A DNA stretch of 64,000 nt from Microcebus murinus (taxonomy: Eukaryota; Chordata; Mammalia; Primates; Cheirogaleidae): contig NC_134122.1 in assembly GCF_040939455.1 (NCBI RefSeq), positions 33,894,001 through 33,958,000 on the forward strand, read 5' to 3'. Both the position numbers and the translations under genes were made by a program. Numbering within the stretch: position 1 is the stretch's first letter; each line of letters begins with the position of its first letter. The notes beneath the pieces were generated by a model. It was not told the DNA's origin, searched no databases, and saw only the letters and a program-made list of their open reading frames with translations. Below, one piece after another: positions 36,609-46,861 of this stretch.

Positions 36609-37091
36609 CTATTGAATTTCAAATTTCTCCCACCAAGACAGCTCAAATATAGCAGAAACAATATAGATCTTCCCAGGAAGTGAAGGTAGAGCCCCTGGCA
36701 TTCCTCCGGACAGCCCTGTGTTAGGCCCTAGAAGTATCTGCCACTGCTGCAGTTGCTGCTGTTGCTCCATTTGCAACTTCTCAGTCTCAATGACAACAGG
36801 AAGAACCCAGATCATAAAGGAAGTGGTCCCAATCCACAAGGCTGCCCTGGAAAACCTGTACATTTTTTGAGCCACAAAGACGGAGAGATCAAAAGTGGCT
36901 CTGGCCACCGACCGGACCCTCTCCGGGAACATTTCCTTCAGACCCCAGAGTCTCTCTGATAAGGTCTCATCTAGCTCATCGTTGTCGTCCTCTTCCAGCT
37001 CCTCCTCAGTCTTCTCCACGTCACCTTTTGGGAGCAATTCGTTGGGGGACAAGGGTTCCCCAGCTCCAGCAGCAACGGCAGCAGCAGCCAT
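36609..37091 (-). pseudogene. TOMM22: TOMM22 retrocopy, ORF intact but stop codon lost
   Basis: TOMM22 is the central receptor of the TOM complex in the mitochondrial outer membrane; its acidic cytosolic N-terminus binds presequences and its single transmembrane helix anchors it. The minus-strand frame begins at ATG 37089-37091 and matches TOMM22 over its full length of 142 residues as I recall it. It has an Ala-rich start, an acidic stretch (about residues 27-42), the MFPERVRS region (54-61), a single hydrophobic helix (about 83-101), a Gln-rich segment (110-117) and the C-terminal GALPSLPGKI. There is no frameshift and no internal stop. At codon 143 (36663-36665) the parental stop has become TAT, so the frame runs 18 codons into former 3' UTR, ending at TAG 36609-36611. 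Several replacements are visible, for example a Trp inside the membrane helix (MIWVLP). It lacks introns and is flanked by a target duplication, so it is a retrocopy. Expression is unknown; it sits in an old L1 with no obvious promoter. Confidence 0.9.
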
Positions 37092-37108
37092 GGTTTCAAG
37101 ATTTTCTT

Positions 37109-37360
37109 TTTTATCATTTACTTTCTTTCCCTCTACCCCCAGCCCCTGATAACCTCTAATTTACTTTTTGTTTCAGTGAATTGGCCTATTTATTTCATAT
37201 AAGTAGAATAATAAAATATTTGTCCTTTTGTGGCTGGCTTATTTCACCTAACATGATCTTTTCAAGATTTATACATGTTATAGCATGTAAAATTTGTAAA
37301 ATTTTGTAGTGAATATTTGTAAACAAAGGTACATTTAGCTACAATTTCTTATTTTCCCTA
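37109..37360 (-). mobile_element. L1M 3' UTR-type fragment
   Basis: 'cccccagcccctgataacct' followed by 'tttcatataagtagaataat', 'tgtccttttgtggctggctt' and 'atttcacctaacatgatctt' is standard antisense L1M 3' text. It directly adjoins the right end of the TOMM22 insertion. Confidence 0.75.
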
Positions 37361-37569
37361 TGTATGGTGACTTTTCAGGCACCCTGTATAAATAATAATT
37401 TTTGGTAAACCTACATCACAGTATTGCTATGATGCATAAGTGATATAAAATTGAAAGAGGATTAAGACATTTAAATTGCATTTGGACATCAGTTATTATA
37501 CTTATGTGGTACGTGGATGTCATCTTGCTCCAGAATAAGAATTGTAGGTTTTATAAGGTTCCCATAGAG

Positions 37570-37711
37570 CTGTGGTCCCTAATCCCAGTTTGCAGCCTAT
37601 TAGGACCGGCTGCAAAGCTCCTCTGCATCCTGCCTCCTGCCATCCTTGGTCAGTGGAATAATTGTCTTACATAAAACTGGTCCCTGGTGCCAAAAAGGTT
37701 GGGGACCACTG
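37570..37711. mobile_element. MER1-type hAT element, internally deleted, 8-bp target duplication
   Basis: Left end ctgtggtccctaatcccagt, right end ggtgccaaaaaggttggggaccactg (two parts: ggtgccaaaaaggttgggg, then accactg). Both match MER1 (Charlie3-derived) termini as I remember them. The 8-bp word ccatagag is perfectly duplicated at 37562-37569 and 37712-37719, a hAT signature. At 142 bp it is much shorter than the full family. Confidence 0.9.
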
Positions 37712-37854
37712 CCATAGAGAAATGAAATTCCACACATAACTCTCTCTTTCTCTTTGATGCCACTCTACCCTTTCTTTCCTCTCTGACATATTCCATAAAG
37801 AGATTTTACTCAAACTTATGCTTTGCAGTTGGAATACCCTAATAACAATTACAA

Positions 37855-38085
37855 GTACTAAACCATTTATCAAGTGCCATGTAATTGTCAGGCACTGTGC
37901 TAAGTGTCTTTCAGTGATTTTCTAAATTCACTCTGGTATGTACTGTTATCCTGTTGCACAGCTGAAGAAATATAGAGGCTTAGAGACGTCAGATAATTTG
38001 CTAGGGTCACTTAGTTGTTGAGTAGTAAAGCTGGGGTTTGAATACAAGTCTTAGAGTTTAAAGCTCATGCTCTTAACCTTTACAT
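37855..38085 (-). repeat. MIR SINE (antisense), near full length
   Basis: 'gtcaggcactgtgctaagtg', 'cctgttgcacagctgaagaa' and 'ggtttgaatacaagtctta' follow antisense MIR order. Confidence 0.8.
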
Positions 38086-38918
38086 TTTACTTCCTCCCTA
38101 TATTCTTTCTTACACTTCATCAAGATGAATTCGTTAGACCTTTTTGTTCTCTTGGTAGGACGTAGACAGAGTCTTATGCATTTTATTATTTTTGTTCGTT
38201 TGTTTCAATAAATGGTAAAAGATGTCACCTAGATTTTATTCACTTGTACTTTCTTTTAGTGCCATGGTGGTGTTATATGCAAGTATGTTTGTGTGTTTCT
38301 TAATGTTCCTGGCAAAATTTAAGATGTGATCTAGTAACTATTCTTCCAATTGATTCATTTTTAGCATCACTTTAATTGTATTTCTGAAAAATTAAGTAGT
38401 TATTTTCTCACTTCTCTGTTGGAGAGTGAGTGATTCATCTATCAATTATTTATTGTGTAATAATCATTATGTTAGATGCTGGGATGTGCAGTAACGTCTT
38501 TCCTTGTTTTTGAGATTGTTCTGTAACTTTAGTTACATTTTTCTTAGGACTCTTCTCATTCACAAGTCATCACTAAGATTTCACTGTTTTTTACTTTCTA
38601 GAGGGTAGTCTACTAGAAACCATATGTGTTTGAGTTTGTTTTAGCTTTTAGGAAGATATTGATACTTCTAAAGCTCGGTAAACCGTGATCTGCTGTTTAT
38701 TTTTCAATGCAAATAGAGACTTTATTGATGAATGATTTGCTTCTCAAGTCCATGAGTATTTTGAGATGGGAGAAAATCTGCAGAAAACAATTTTAGCCTT
38801 GATACTGAATGCTCAGAAAAGAAAAGTTATTGTCTGTAAATTGGGAGCATTAATTATGGGCCCCACAATGCACCTGATGTATCTAGTTTATAAAATAAAG
38901 CTTCTAAAAATAGAAGAA
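38086..38918. other. Unassigned non-coding DNA
   Basis: No named repeat or gene recognised. Confidence 0.45.
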
Positions 38919-38922
38919 AATA

Positions 38923-39105
38923 GTCGGGTGTGGTGGCACATGCCTATGGTCCCAATTACTCAGGAGGCCGAGGCAGGAGGATTGCTTGAGCTCAGGAGGT
39001 CAAAGCTGTAGTGAGCTATGATTGGGCTGCTGCACTCCAGCCTGACTGACAGAGTGAGACCCCATCTCTAAAAATGAATGAATGAAAATAAAAACAGAAA
39101 AAAAT
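38923..39105 (+). mobile_element. Alu right-arm monomer (FRAM-like)
   Basis: gtcgggtgtggtggcacatg through 'gctgcactccagcctgactg' to 'gtgagaccccatctctaaaa' with an A-rich AATG tail. It contains the right-arm insertion, with no left arm. Confidence 0.85.
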
Positions 39106-39712
39106 GGCTTCAAAACCAAATTAAGGCTTAAATTTCATGGGTAAGCTAAGTACTAAACTGATCTTGCTGTTATGAAATTAACATTTTCTATTTTATCTCT
39201 ATGTATTCATAGAATTTTATTGTTGGATTGGCCCTAAGATATCTATTTGCCCAACCTACTCATTTTATAGATAAGAAATCAGATACCAGTAGAGGTCAAC
39301 TGTCTTATAAGACCTTTTGTGATAGAGGTAGGACTAGAATAGAACTCAGCTTCTCAACTTGAAGTCTTGAGCCCTTATAGTATCATCCTGACTGCATTTT
39401 AATCATATTTTTTGTTGATGTCTGCTGAGATTGTATGAATGGTAGCATTATTGATTTTGCTTAATTTTATCATTTCATCATAGTCTCATATTTACCCAGT
39501 ATTATTCCTTCATAGAGTTCCAGTTTTCTCAGCTCAATATGGTAGACAAGGCACTTAATATTATTCATCCCTAATTGAGCTTTGTAAAGGTATACAAATT
39601 GCTTCATTCATCCACATCATTTTGTTTCTTAGTTTTCTAGACTTTAGATGTTGGTCATAGTTCATATAACTGCCAGACTTAATGTATACTGAATGGTTCA
39701 GGTAGGTAGATA
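39106..39712. other. Unassigned DNA with weak MIR
   Basis: A diverged antisense MIR-like stretch ('cattttatagataagaaatc') lies at about 39240-39370. Nothing else was recognised. Confidence 0.4.
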
Positions 39713-39764
39713 TTTATTTTATTTTTTTGGTTTTGTTGTTTTTCATTAAGAAGACAATAAGGAG

Positions 39765-40091
39765 CTAAGAATTAAGGGCTCTGGCAGTAAGCACCTCTCG
39801 TTCAGGCTTGTGCCCTGTGCTGTTCACTCTCAGGGATTTGTCAACCAGCTTCTGCTTCAGGTCATCAGGGATGGTGAGCAATGGAAACTCTAGTTTGGTT
39901 CATTTCACTATAGGATGACTTTCATTTTTTAAAAAAGTTATGACCTTGGATTGAGGCACAATTAATTTGCCTGTGGCTTTCCCACTGTAATTCTTCTGAG
40001 TGGATGGAATAAATCAATTTTTCTTTGTTTCCTGACTAAATGTTCCAGATTATTTGAGCCATTCCTCACTTTTTTGATTTTTGATAATTTG
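39765..40091 (-). pseudogene. Decayed coding remnant of unidentified protein, probably processed
   Basis: On the minus strand one frame can be read for 108 codons from about 40091 to a terminal TAG at 39765-39767. It is broken by three in-frame stops (TAA, TGA, TGA) but shows no frameshift. The last part looks strongly protein-coding in composition and reads KLEFPLLTIPDDLKQKLVDK, then SLRVNSTGHKPEREVLTARA, LNS, stop. Upstream pieces include KSEEWLK, SGTFSQETKKN, NYSGKATGKLIVPQSKVITF and LKNESHPIVK. Past the stop, the minus strand becomes A-rich (T-rich on plus, about 39713-39755), like a retrotransposed polyA tail. I do not recognise the parent protein. No target duplication was found. It could instead be a lost exon of a local gene, but the A-rich 3' end favours a 5'-truncated processed pseudogene. 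Confidence 0.5.
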
Positions 40092-40594
40092 CTATTCTAC
40101 ATGTGTAATTAAAAAATTTTTATCTTTAATTATTATTACACATAATAATTGTATATCTAATACTTCATTTGGTGAACTGCGGCACTTAACTGGGTACTTT
40201 AGAAATAGGTCGAGTCCCACAGGGGTGGTAGAACTTCATTGTTTTACCTTGTATGGGCCTGAACCAGAGGCTTATTCTTGGGACTCTTCCTTTATCCTGG
40301 ACCCCACAAGGGAAAAAGTGATCTACAAGGCAGATCTGGTACCTGAAAGCTGAGCTTTGAGAAGCACTATAATAATTCATTTTTTGTGTCCCCTCCACAG
40401 TTTTTAACTGGTCTCCTGAATCTTTATTATTAAAGATTAATACCTGAACTACTGATGTTGATTCCCATAGTTCCTCTATTTAACCTCTGCATCAGTCATT
40501 ACTTTTTGGTATTATAAACAGGGGATCTTTTAGACCCTTGGATTTCCTGTTTTGATTGGTTGTCATCTTCTAGCTCCTTCATCTCATTACAGAC
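40092..40594. other. Unassigned AT-rich DNA
   Basis: Nothing recognised. It could include the 5' side of the insertion that carries the coding remnant. Confidence 0.4.
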
Positions 40595-40599
40595 CTAAG

Positions 40600-40762
40600 T
40601 TGGATATATTGACTAGTTGCATGGCCTTGGACAAGTCAGTGAAGTATTCTTAGCCTTAGTTTTTTCAGTTGTGTAATGAATTGCATCAAACCTACTCATG
40701 TAAGAAGTCAATGAAATAATGTGTGTGACAGTGCTTTGTGAACAATAAAATGTTATCTAAAT
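40600..40762 (+). repeat. MIR SINE
   Basis: 'gcatggccttggacaagtca', 'agccttagttttttcagttg' and 'cagtgctttgtgaacaataa' occur in sense MIR order. Confidence 0.75.
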
Positions 40763-43700
40763 ATCTCTCATTGTTGCTGTGCCCTTGTTTTCATAGAACA
40801 TAAAAGTTGGATCAGCTGATTGAATGCTTGTCCTGGAATCTCCCACAGGTTCATTTGGTTCTTGTTGCCCCTGACTGAGTGGTGTACTGGGAGATTTGTG
40901 CACAGTAGACATGTACTAAAAGCATTTGACATGGCCACATTTTGTTTTCTTCAAGGAACTACTTTTTTCTTTTAAAAAGCCAGGAATTTCACAGCTCCAG
41001 AGGAAGGGAAGCATGGACTATTTTTTGTTTTCCTATTAAATCAATATAATAAAATTCTATGTGTAGAGTAATCCTTAAGCTCTTTACCTAGTTTCTTTTG
41101 CCCTAGGTGCCTTGGAGTGGTGGAATTGTAGAGAGTCAGACATGTTCAGTCAATTCAGATGTTCACTTACATGGCTTTAGAGGGCTGCTCCTTTCTTCCC
41201 TCAAGCTAAGCAACTCTTTTGGAACCTTTAATGACATCCATGCTCTTGCATGCTGTGTTAAAAGAAAACGGGCAGTCCTGGAAATGAGCCCTGAGAGGTA
41301 TTATTTCTATATGTTGGGTTTTATTTGCCTGTTTTGACAGTGTTGTACAAGTGAGAGTCCTACTGATAAAGCAGACTCACAGGGAGGCATCTTTGCTATC
41401 TAACTTTTCTTCTTAGAGGTCTGGCACTAGCCCTGCCTGCCAGAATCCTCTGAGACAACACAATGACAAAACATTTTATTCTTACTGGTAATAGGGCAGG
41501 TTATAAGTATTTTTACTTGGTACTTTGAAGGGAGGAAAGTAGGGTCATGATGAGTGCCTGAAATTTTTGTTTATTTATTGTCTTAGAGATATATTAATAG
41601 ATGATTTGTTTATTATACAAATAAATAATAATAAATAAATAACAAATAATAAATATAGCAGGGGGAAATAGCTCAGAGTACATGTCCTCCATGTGGTAGG
41701 TCCAAAATATCATCTCTGTATGCTTAGGGTAGCAGAAGCCTTAGTTTCTGCTGCTGCTGTCAGGACAATCTCCTGGATGTTAAGGGCTTTGGGATTATTA
41801 GTAATGGTAAAAAAACAATGTAAGGGTGGAGCTAGACCAAGACTTTGTTGGTCATGCACTGCTTTTTAAGTTTCAAGTTAAGTAGGAGCTAAAACTCACC
41901 TATTCTGGCTGTTGAGATAGTTATTTCCTCTTGGTCCTCCTCAAATGTAAAAAGAAGGGAATTGGACTTAGTGCCCTTCAAGGTCTTTTCTTTCTGACTT
42001 TTAAATGCCTTCCCTTTCTTTCTGACTTTTAAATGCCTTCCCTGCTGAGCTTCTTTAGGCTGAGAATAGAATGGCTAGAATTATACCTTCTCCTTCTTCC
42101 CTTCCCTTGTGGTGCCCTGATTGGGTGCTAACAAAAGGGAAAGTGGCCAGAAGGCAAGGCAGCTTTGGCAAAAAGAAAGAGAAGTGAAGGTCCTAAAGAT
42201 TGAGAGCACCTGGGGTGTAGCCCTGCAGTAAAGAATTCATAGGGCAGTCACCAGGCCTGCCTTACTCTTTGAAATCAAGAGGGGTTGGTCTAGGTACATA
42301 CTATAAGTCCTGTGTGGCCAGAGACTGAGTCTTGGATTTACTCTTTTTGCCCTGACAGTGCCTTGTGTAGAACTGTACATCATGTAGGTACTAATTATTT
42401 CTGCTTTGCTCAACTTTGTGGACATCATTGTAGCTGTCAAGTGAATAGGACTGTTATATTAAATATTATATAGAAAAGGTCCATGCTTGTGGCATCTTCA
42501 TCATTCCAAATATTGTGCTCGTTGAAGCAGAGAACCTTGTCAGGACAGTCATTATCAACATTTACGAAATGAAAGCAAGAACTATTAACTGCTATATAAA
42601 ATTTGAAGATATTTTGCATTCAAAAGAAGCAAAGATAGTTTAAAAATATTCCAGTGGGAAATCTCTTTAGCCTTACTTAAAGATTGTTTAAAAAGAAATA
42701 GAAATAAAGATGTTAATAGAGGTGAAAAGACAGTATACACAAGAGCTTTATGTTTTGGTCATATTAAGGCTCACTGTTAGTTAAAACAAAAAATTGTTAG
42801 CTACTATGTCTCCTGCTTTGCAGGATAATTTTCTTTTAGTGCATTATGAAAACTGACCTGGGAATTTGGTAAAATATTAGACAGGATGGCAAATGGAGAG
42901 AGACTGTGTTAGTCACTGGCAGGGATCATTAGTCTTAGACCCATATTCATCTGTTTGTGGCTTGATTCTAATTACCCCTTCCTCATCTCCATCCAAAAAT
43001 AGGCATAAACTGTAATCTCTTGTGGATGCCTGGTTTGTAGATTTAAGGGAACAAGATCATGTAGGCATTTCTGGTTAGCCTTCTCAAGAGTGTGTTACCA
43101 GCTAGTTGGCTTCAGTAGCTGCATTGTGCAGGATGCTTGTTACTAGATAATTCCACATCATGCAGATGCTCTAATGTTGCTCTGTTAAATTCCTCTATTC
43201 TGTCAATCTGTCAGAACCACTGTGAAACATTACTAGTAGAGTACTTGAATTTTAAATTACAGAGTTTTAGGGTTGAAAATGACTTTTAGAAGGTAAGGTA
43301 GAGCTCCCAAGCTCACATGTTCCAGGGGTAGACAGGTAGCAAAATGGAATGAACTGGACAAATATAAACAACAGGGGAAAATGGGGGACTGAAGAGACAT
43401 ACAAATTTAGAAATTTTTAAGGATGTTATTCCTGCCTGACTAAGAGTTCCAAGGGCTGATTCCGCTGCCATCTTGAGGATCCTAAGTATCAGGTTGCCTA
43501 TCTCTGTTTTAAGGATAATAGCATGAGTACAGTTAGGAAAAGGCATTTAACCAAGTATAGACAGCTGATAAGGGCCAGAGCCTGATGCTCTGGGACTTAG
43601 TTTGAAGTTCTTTCTATTACACCTTGGTAATATCTAAATGGGAAGGCAGGAGCACCTTGATTTCAATTAAGGGTTAAAAAAAATCTTTTCTGAACTCTTT

Positions 43701-46414
43701 TGTTTTTAGAGAGTATAACTATCATACAATAAAACACATGAATCTTAAGGGGTAGCTTGATAAATTCTTACATATGTATGCTTTCATGTCACTACCACCT
43801 AGATCTCCCCAAGAGTCCTCCTGTGGCCTTTTCCAACTTCCTCCCCAACCCTGTACTGGAATCACAATTTACCAGGGAACTAGGGCACTTTCCTTCTGCT
43901 TGCAGAGCTGGTCCATCTGTCACTGGCCTGGTTCCTCCCCTCACCTCCCTCTTCTCAGATTCAATTGTAAAGAGTTATAGCAAACATAAGGGTACATGTT
44001 GCTTAAATTTTTTGCCCACATAACCCAACAGAATGTTAGATTTCTTTAAAGTGAGCTCTAATTATGTCAGTGCCATTGACTCACTGAGCTGGGTGCCAGC
44101 TCCCACAGGATGTCTCCTTTACAGAGTTCTAAGGGTACTGCTTCTTGCAGTGTCAACTGTTTTATACAAAAGCACATTTAGGTCACACGATATTTGCCAA
44201 GTTATTAATTATTTGCAGGCTACTTTTCCTGTGAAATAGCTTCAGATATCTGATTGCATGATTTTATTAAATCAAAAGCCCATATTCCATTGCACTAAAA
44301 ACCAGGGAATTGACTCATTGAAAATGTAACTAACACAACATTCAAAATAAAGCCCACTGCATAGGCAATGCAGCTTAATAATAATAAAAAGAAGATAGTT
44401 GATTCCCAGGCAGAAGCTGTTAAGCAGATTTTTATCCAGGGCTTCAAGTTACTAAAAAAGCAGGACTCAGTATGTCTTTCCCTTTGATTTGTAGGAGGGC
44501 GTGGAAAGTAATGCTGCTGCTTTCTCCCCTCTTCAGGGTTTTACCATATTCTGAAAGCAATGCTTGAAGGACTTATAAATGGATTTTGGCCGTCTCCTAG
44601 TGCAGGGATTAACATAGAATTATAGGAGTGTGCTACATGGTGGTTGAGAAAATAGGGAGGATGCAATTCTCGTTTTGGAGGGACATCGTGCTCATCTCTC
44701 TTGTATTTGGATGTTCCCTATAAAGCAGGCTGTCACTTTGAAAAATGCACACAGTGTACCATCTCACAGTTAAAAAGGTTAAGTAAGCATCTTGAGCAGT
44801 GCCCCACTGCTTTTGTACTTCCCTTAATGTCAGCCGATAAAGGATTATTGAAAAAAGCTTGCAAGGAGATAAAAGGCTTGCAGGTTGAGGTTGAACAATT
44901 GAAATTTTCTGTTCCCAGTGTAGTAAATTACCAATGGCAGATTTAACGTTTGTTAATTATCAAAGCAAAGTACTAAGGATTGTTTTCTTTTGCCTAATTA
45001 ATTACCTCATCTGGAGTGGAATGTTAATTCAGATAAATGATTATTTCTTAATACTCCTGAAGCTTTCCTTGGAATCCCTTAGAATTGCCAGTCCTGAACT
45101 ATGGTTTCTTCACATTCTGGGGAAAGATGTGTATTGGGAGACCAACATGGTTACTCTGATGACTTTTTTCCTGGTTCCAAAGATGGCTGGATACCTTGTT
45201 TAGATTTCTGGTGATAGATAGAGCTGGTTTGGTGTGTCTGCTTAGTAGAACATTAGTGTGCTTCCTTAAGTTGTGTGTCTCATAACCAAGTTTTGGAGTT
45301 AGTCTTACGTGGTTTTGAAGTTAACATTGGTCATTCTTTCTACAAAGATCTTTGGAAATACTCAATTTGGGGTTCCTACTGTGAACATTAAAGATGGTAC
45401 TCTTTGCAAAGGATATTCTAGTTTCCTTAACTTGATTTTCACCTTCAAGTCATTTCCCTCCTGATGTCTATTCAGAATGCTAGAGACAGGTCTTTAATCT
45501 TTCTTGTATCTCAGTTATATCACCTGTAATAGCTGTGAAAAGGTAATATTCAAAAAAGGTATAATTATGACTCTCATGCAGATATAACATATACGTATGT
45601 TGAAATTTTTAACTTATTGTAAAATTTAACTTATTTTAAATGAGGGAAACAGGCAAATGTTACGACAAAGAAGTCAAAGAGCCACAATTTATATGGAGTA
45701 AAGGAATGTTGAAGTGAATCCACAAATGAAATACAAAACTGACATTTTCAGGGAGAGGGGAAGGGTTATTCCCCCAGACAGAATTTATTTGCATGTCTAT
45801 ACACAATTTTCAGAGTTGTAAAATTGCCTAGTCAAGGACAAAGTGTCAAGGTAGGATGGACAATTTCCTGAAATATGAGGTCCAGTAATTTCTTTTGCTT
45901 AGAAGCTTCCCCTTTAGACAGTTTTGCATGAGATTTCAGTCCAGTTCTTTAGGATGACATTGTATCTTCAAAGTAGATTAGAAACAAATTATGTGACTTA
46001 TTTTCCTTTCTAGACGGAAGCTTAAAGATCACTGGGGACATGGCTGGTAGATCTAGGCCACTGAAGGGGAGCTGTGGTCTCATGTGACTTAGTGACCTCC
46101 CTCATTTATTTTATGAGTACTCTTTCATAATGATATGAAAAGGCAGTACTCTGTCTAGGATTTTCTGGAGGACAAAGCATGGAGCCTGATACTAAATGGA
46201 TAGTTTTGCTTTCTTTCGGTGCTGCCAAACTGAGCTGTTTAAAATGATGCTTGAAAAAATGCTTCCTGAGCCAAAAAGTTGTCTGATTATGAAAGGTCTT
46301 ATAAGACACTTTGCTCAGGGACTTCCCCATCCTACAACACACATACTTTCCACATTCACTTGAGTCTTCCAAAGATATTTGAACTCTGGGGGTGTGATGG
46401 TGTGGTGTTTCTGG
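40763..46414. other. Long stretch of mostly unassigned non-coding DNA
   Basis: It holds an AT-rich (ATAA)n patch at about 41615-41660 and a small tandem duplication at 41987-42042. A possible old-repeat stretch lies at about 43700-43860. An 82-codon open frame at 44701-44946 has no recognisable domain. No exon could be supported. Confidence 0.4.
41987..42042. repeat. 28-bp tandem duplication
   Basis: The phrase tctgacttttaaatgccttc occurs at 41993 and 42021, giving a 28-bp period and two near-identical copies. Confidence 0.9.
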
Positions 46415-46515
46415 ATATATATATGTATATATATGTGTGTGTGTGTGTATATATCTATATATACCCACATTCACATTAATACATACAAACATGTATATAT
46501 GTATATAAATGTATG
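46415..46515. repeat. TA/TG-rich microsatellite
   Basis: Alternating TA, TG and TATG runs abut the MER2 element. Open frames on both strands across it arise from the repeat. Confidence 0.85.
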
Positions 46516-46517
46516 TA

Positions 46518-46859
46518 CAGTTGGCCCTCTGTATCTTTGGGTTCTGCATCTGTGGATTCAACCAATTGAGGATTGAAATATTAAAAAATAAAGATGGTTG
46601 CATCTGTACTGAATATGTACAGATTGTTTTCTTTGTCATTATCCCCTGAACAATAGAGTATAACAACTCTTTACCTAGCATTTACATTGTATTAGGTATT
46701 ACAGGTGATCTAGAGATGATTTAAAGTGTATGTGATGATGGGTACTTAGGTTATATGCAAATACTACATCCTTTTGCATAAAGGACTTGAGCATTTGTGG
46801 ATTTTGATATTCTTGGCATGTCCTGGAACCAATCCCCTACAGATACCCAGGGACAACTA
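46518..46859 (-). mobile_element. MER2 (Tigger-group) DNA transposon, complete
   Basis: Left terminus CAGTTGGCCCTCTGTATC, right terminus ending 'acccagggacaacta', and body text 'gtacagattgttttctttgt' and 'acctagcatttacattgtat' match MER2. TA dinucleotides flank it at 46516-46517 and 46860-46861, as expected for Tc1/mariner-type insertion. MER2 is a non-autonomous, mammal-wide or primate-era Tigger derivative. Confidence 0.92.
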
Positions 46860-46861
46860 TA

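Larger units (their letters stand above)
35930..37108 (-). other. TOMM22 processed retrocopy insertion with target duplication
   Basis: The word aagattttctt is present at 35930-35940 and at 37098-37108 and flanks the whole copy. On the minus strand the copy starts six bases before the ATG, has no introns over the entire coding region, runs through about 650 bases of 3' UTR, shows an attaaa polyadenylation-like signal near 35973, and ends in an A tail (T run at 35945-35953). These are the hallmarks of L1-mediated mRNA retrotransposition. A (GGTT)n/(TTTA)n microsatellite at about 35998-36063 lies inside the UTR part. It could be an alternative, older tail, in which case the 3' limit would be near 36065. 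Confidence 0.85.

Noticed and set aside
36753..37149. Plus-strand open frames with poly-Ser text
   Set aside because: They are shadows of the minus-strand TOMM22 retrocopy; the Ser run is the reverse reading of its acidic stretch.
44701..44946. 82-codon plus-strand frame with several Cys and Lys residues
   Set aside because: It briefly resembles a zinc-binding pattern, but the Cys spacing fits no family and there is no match that I recognise. It would need a conservation test.
46106..46681. 191-codon minus-strand open frame
   Set aside because: It runs across the TA/TG microsatellite and into the MER2 transposon. Its Ile/Tyr/His runs are repeat translation, and no domain is visible.
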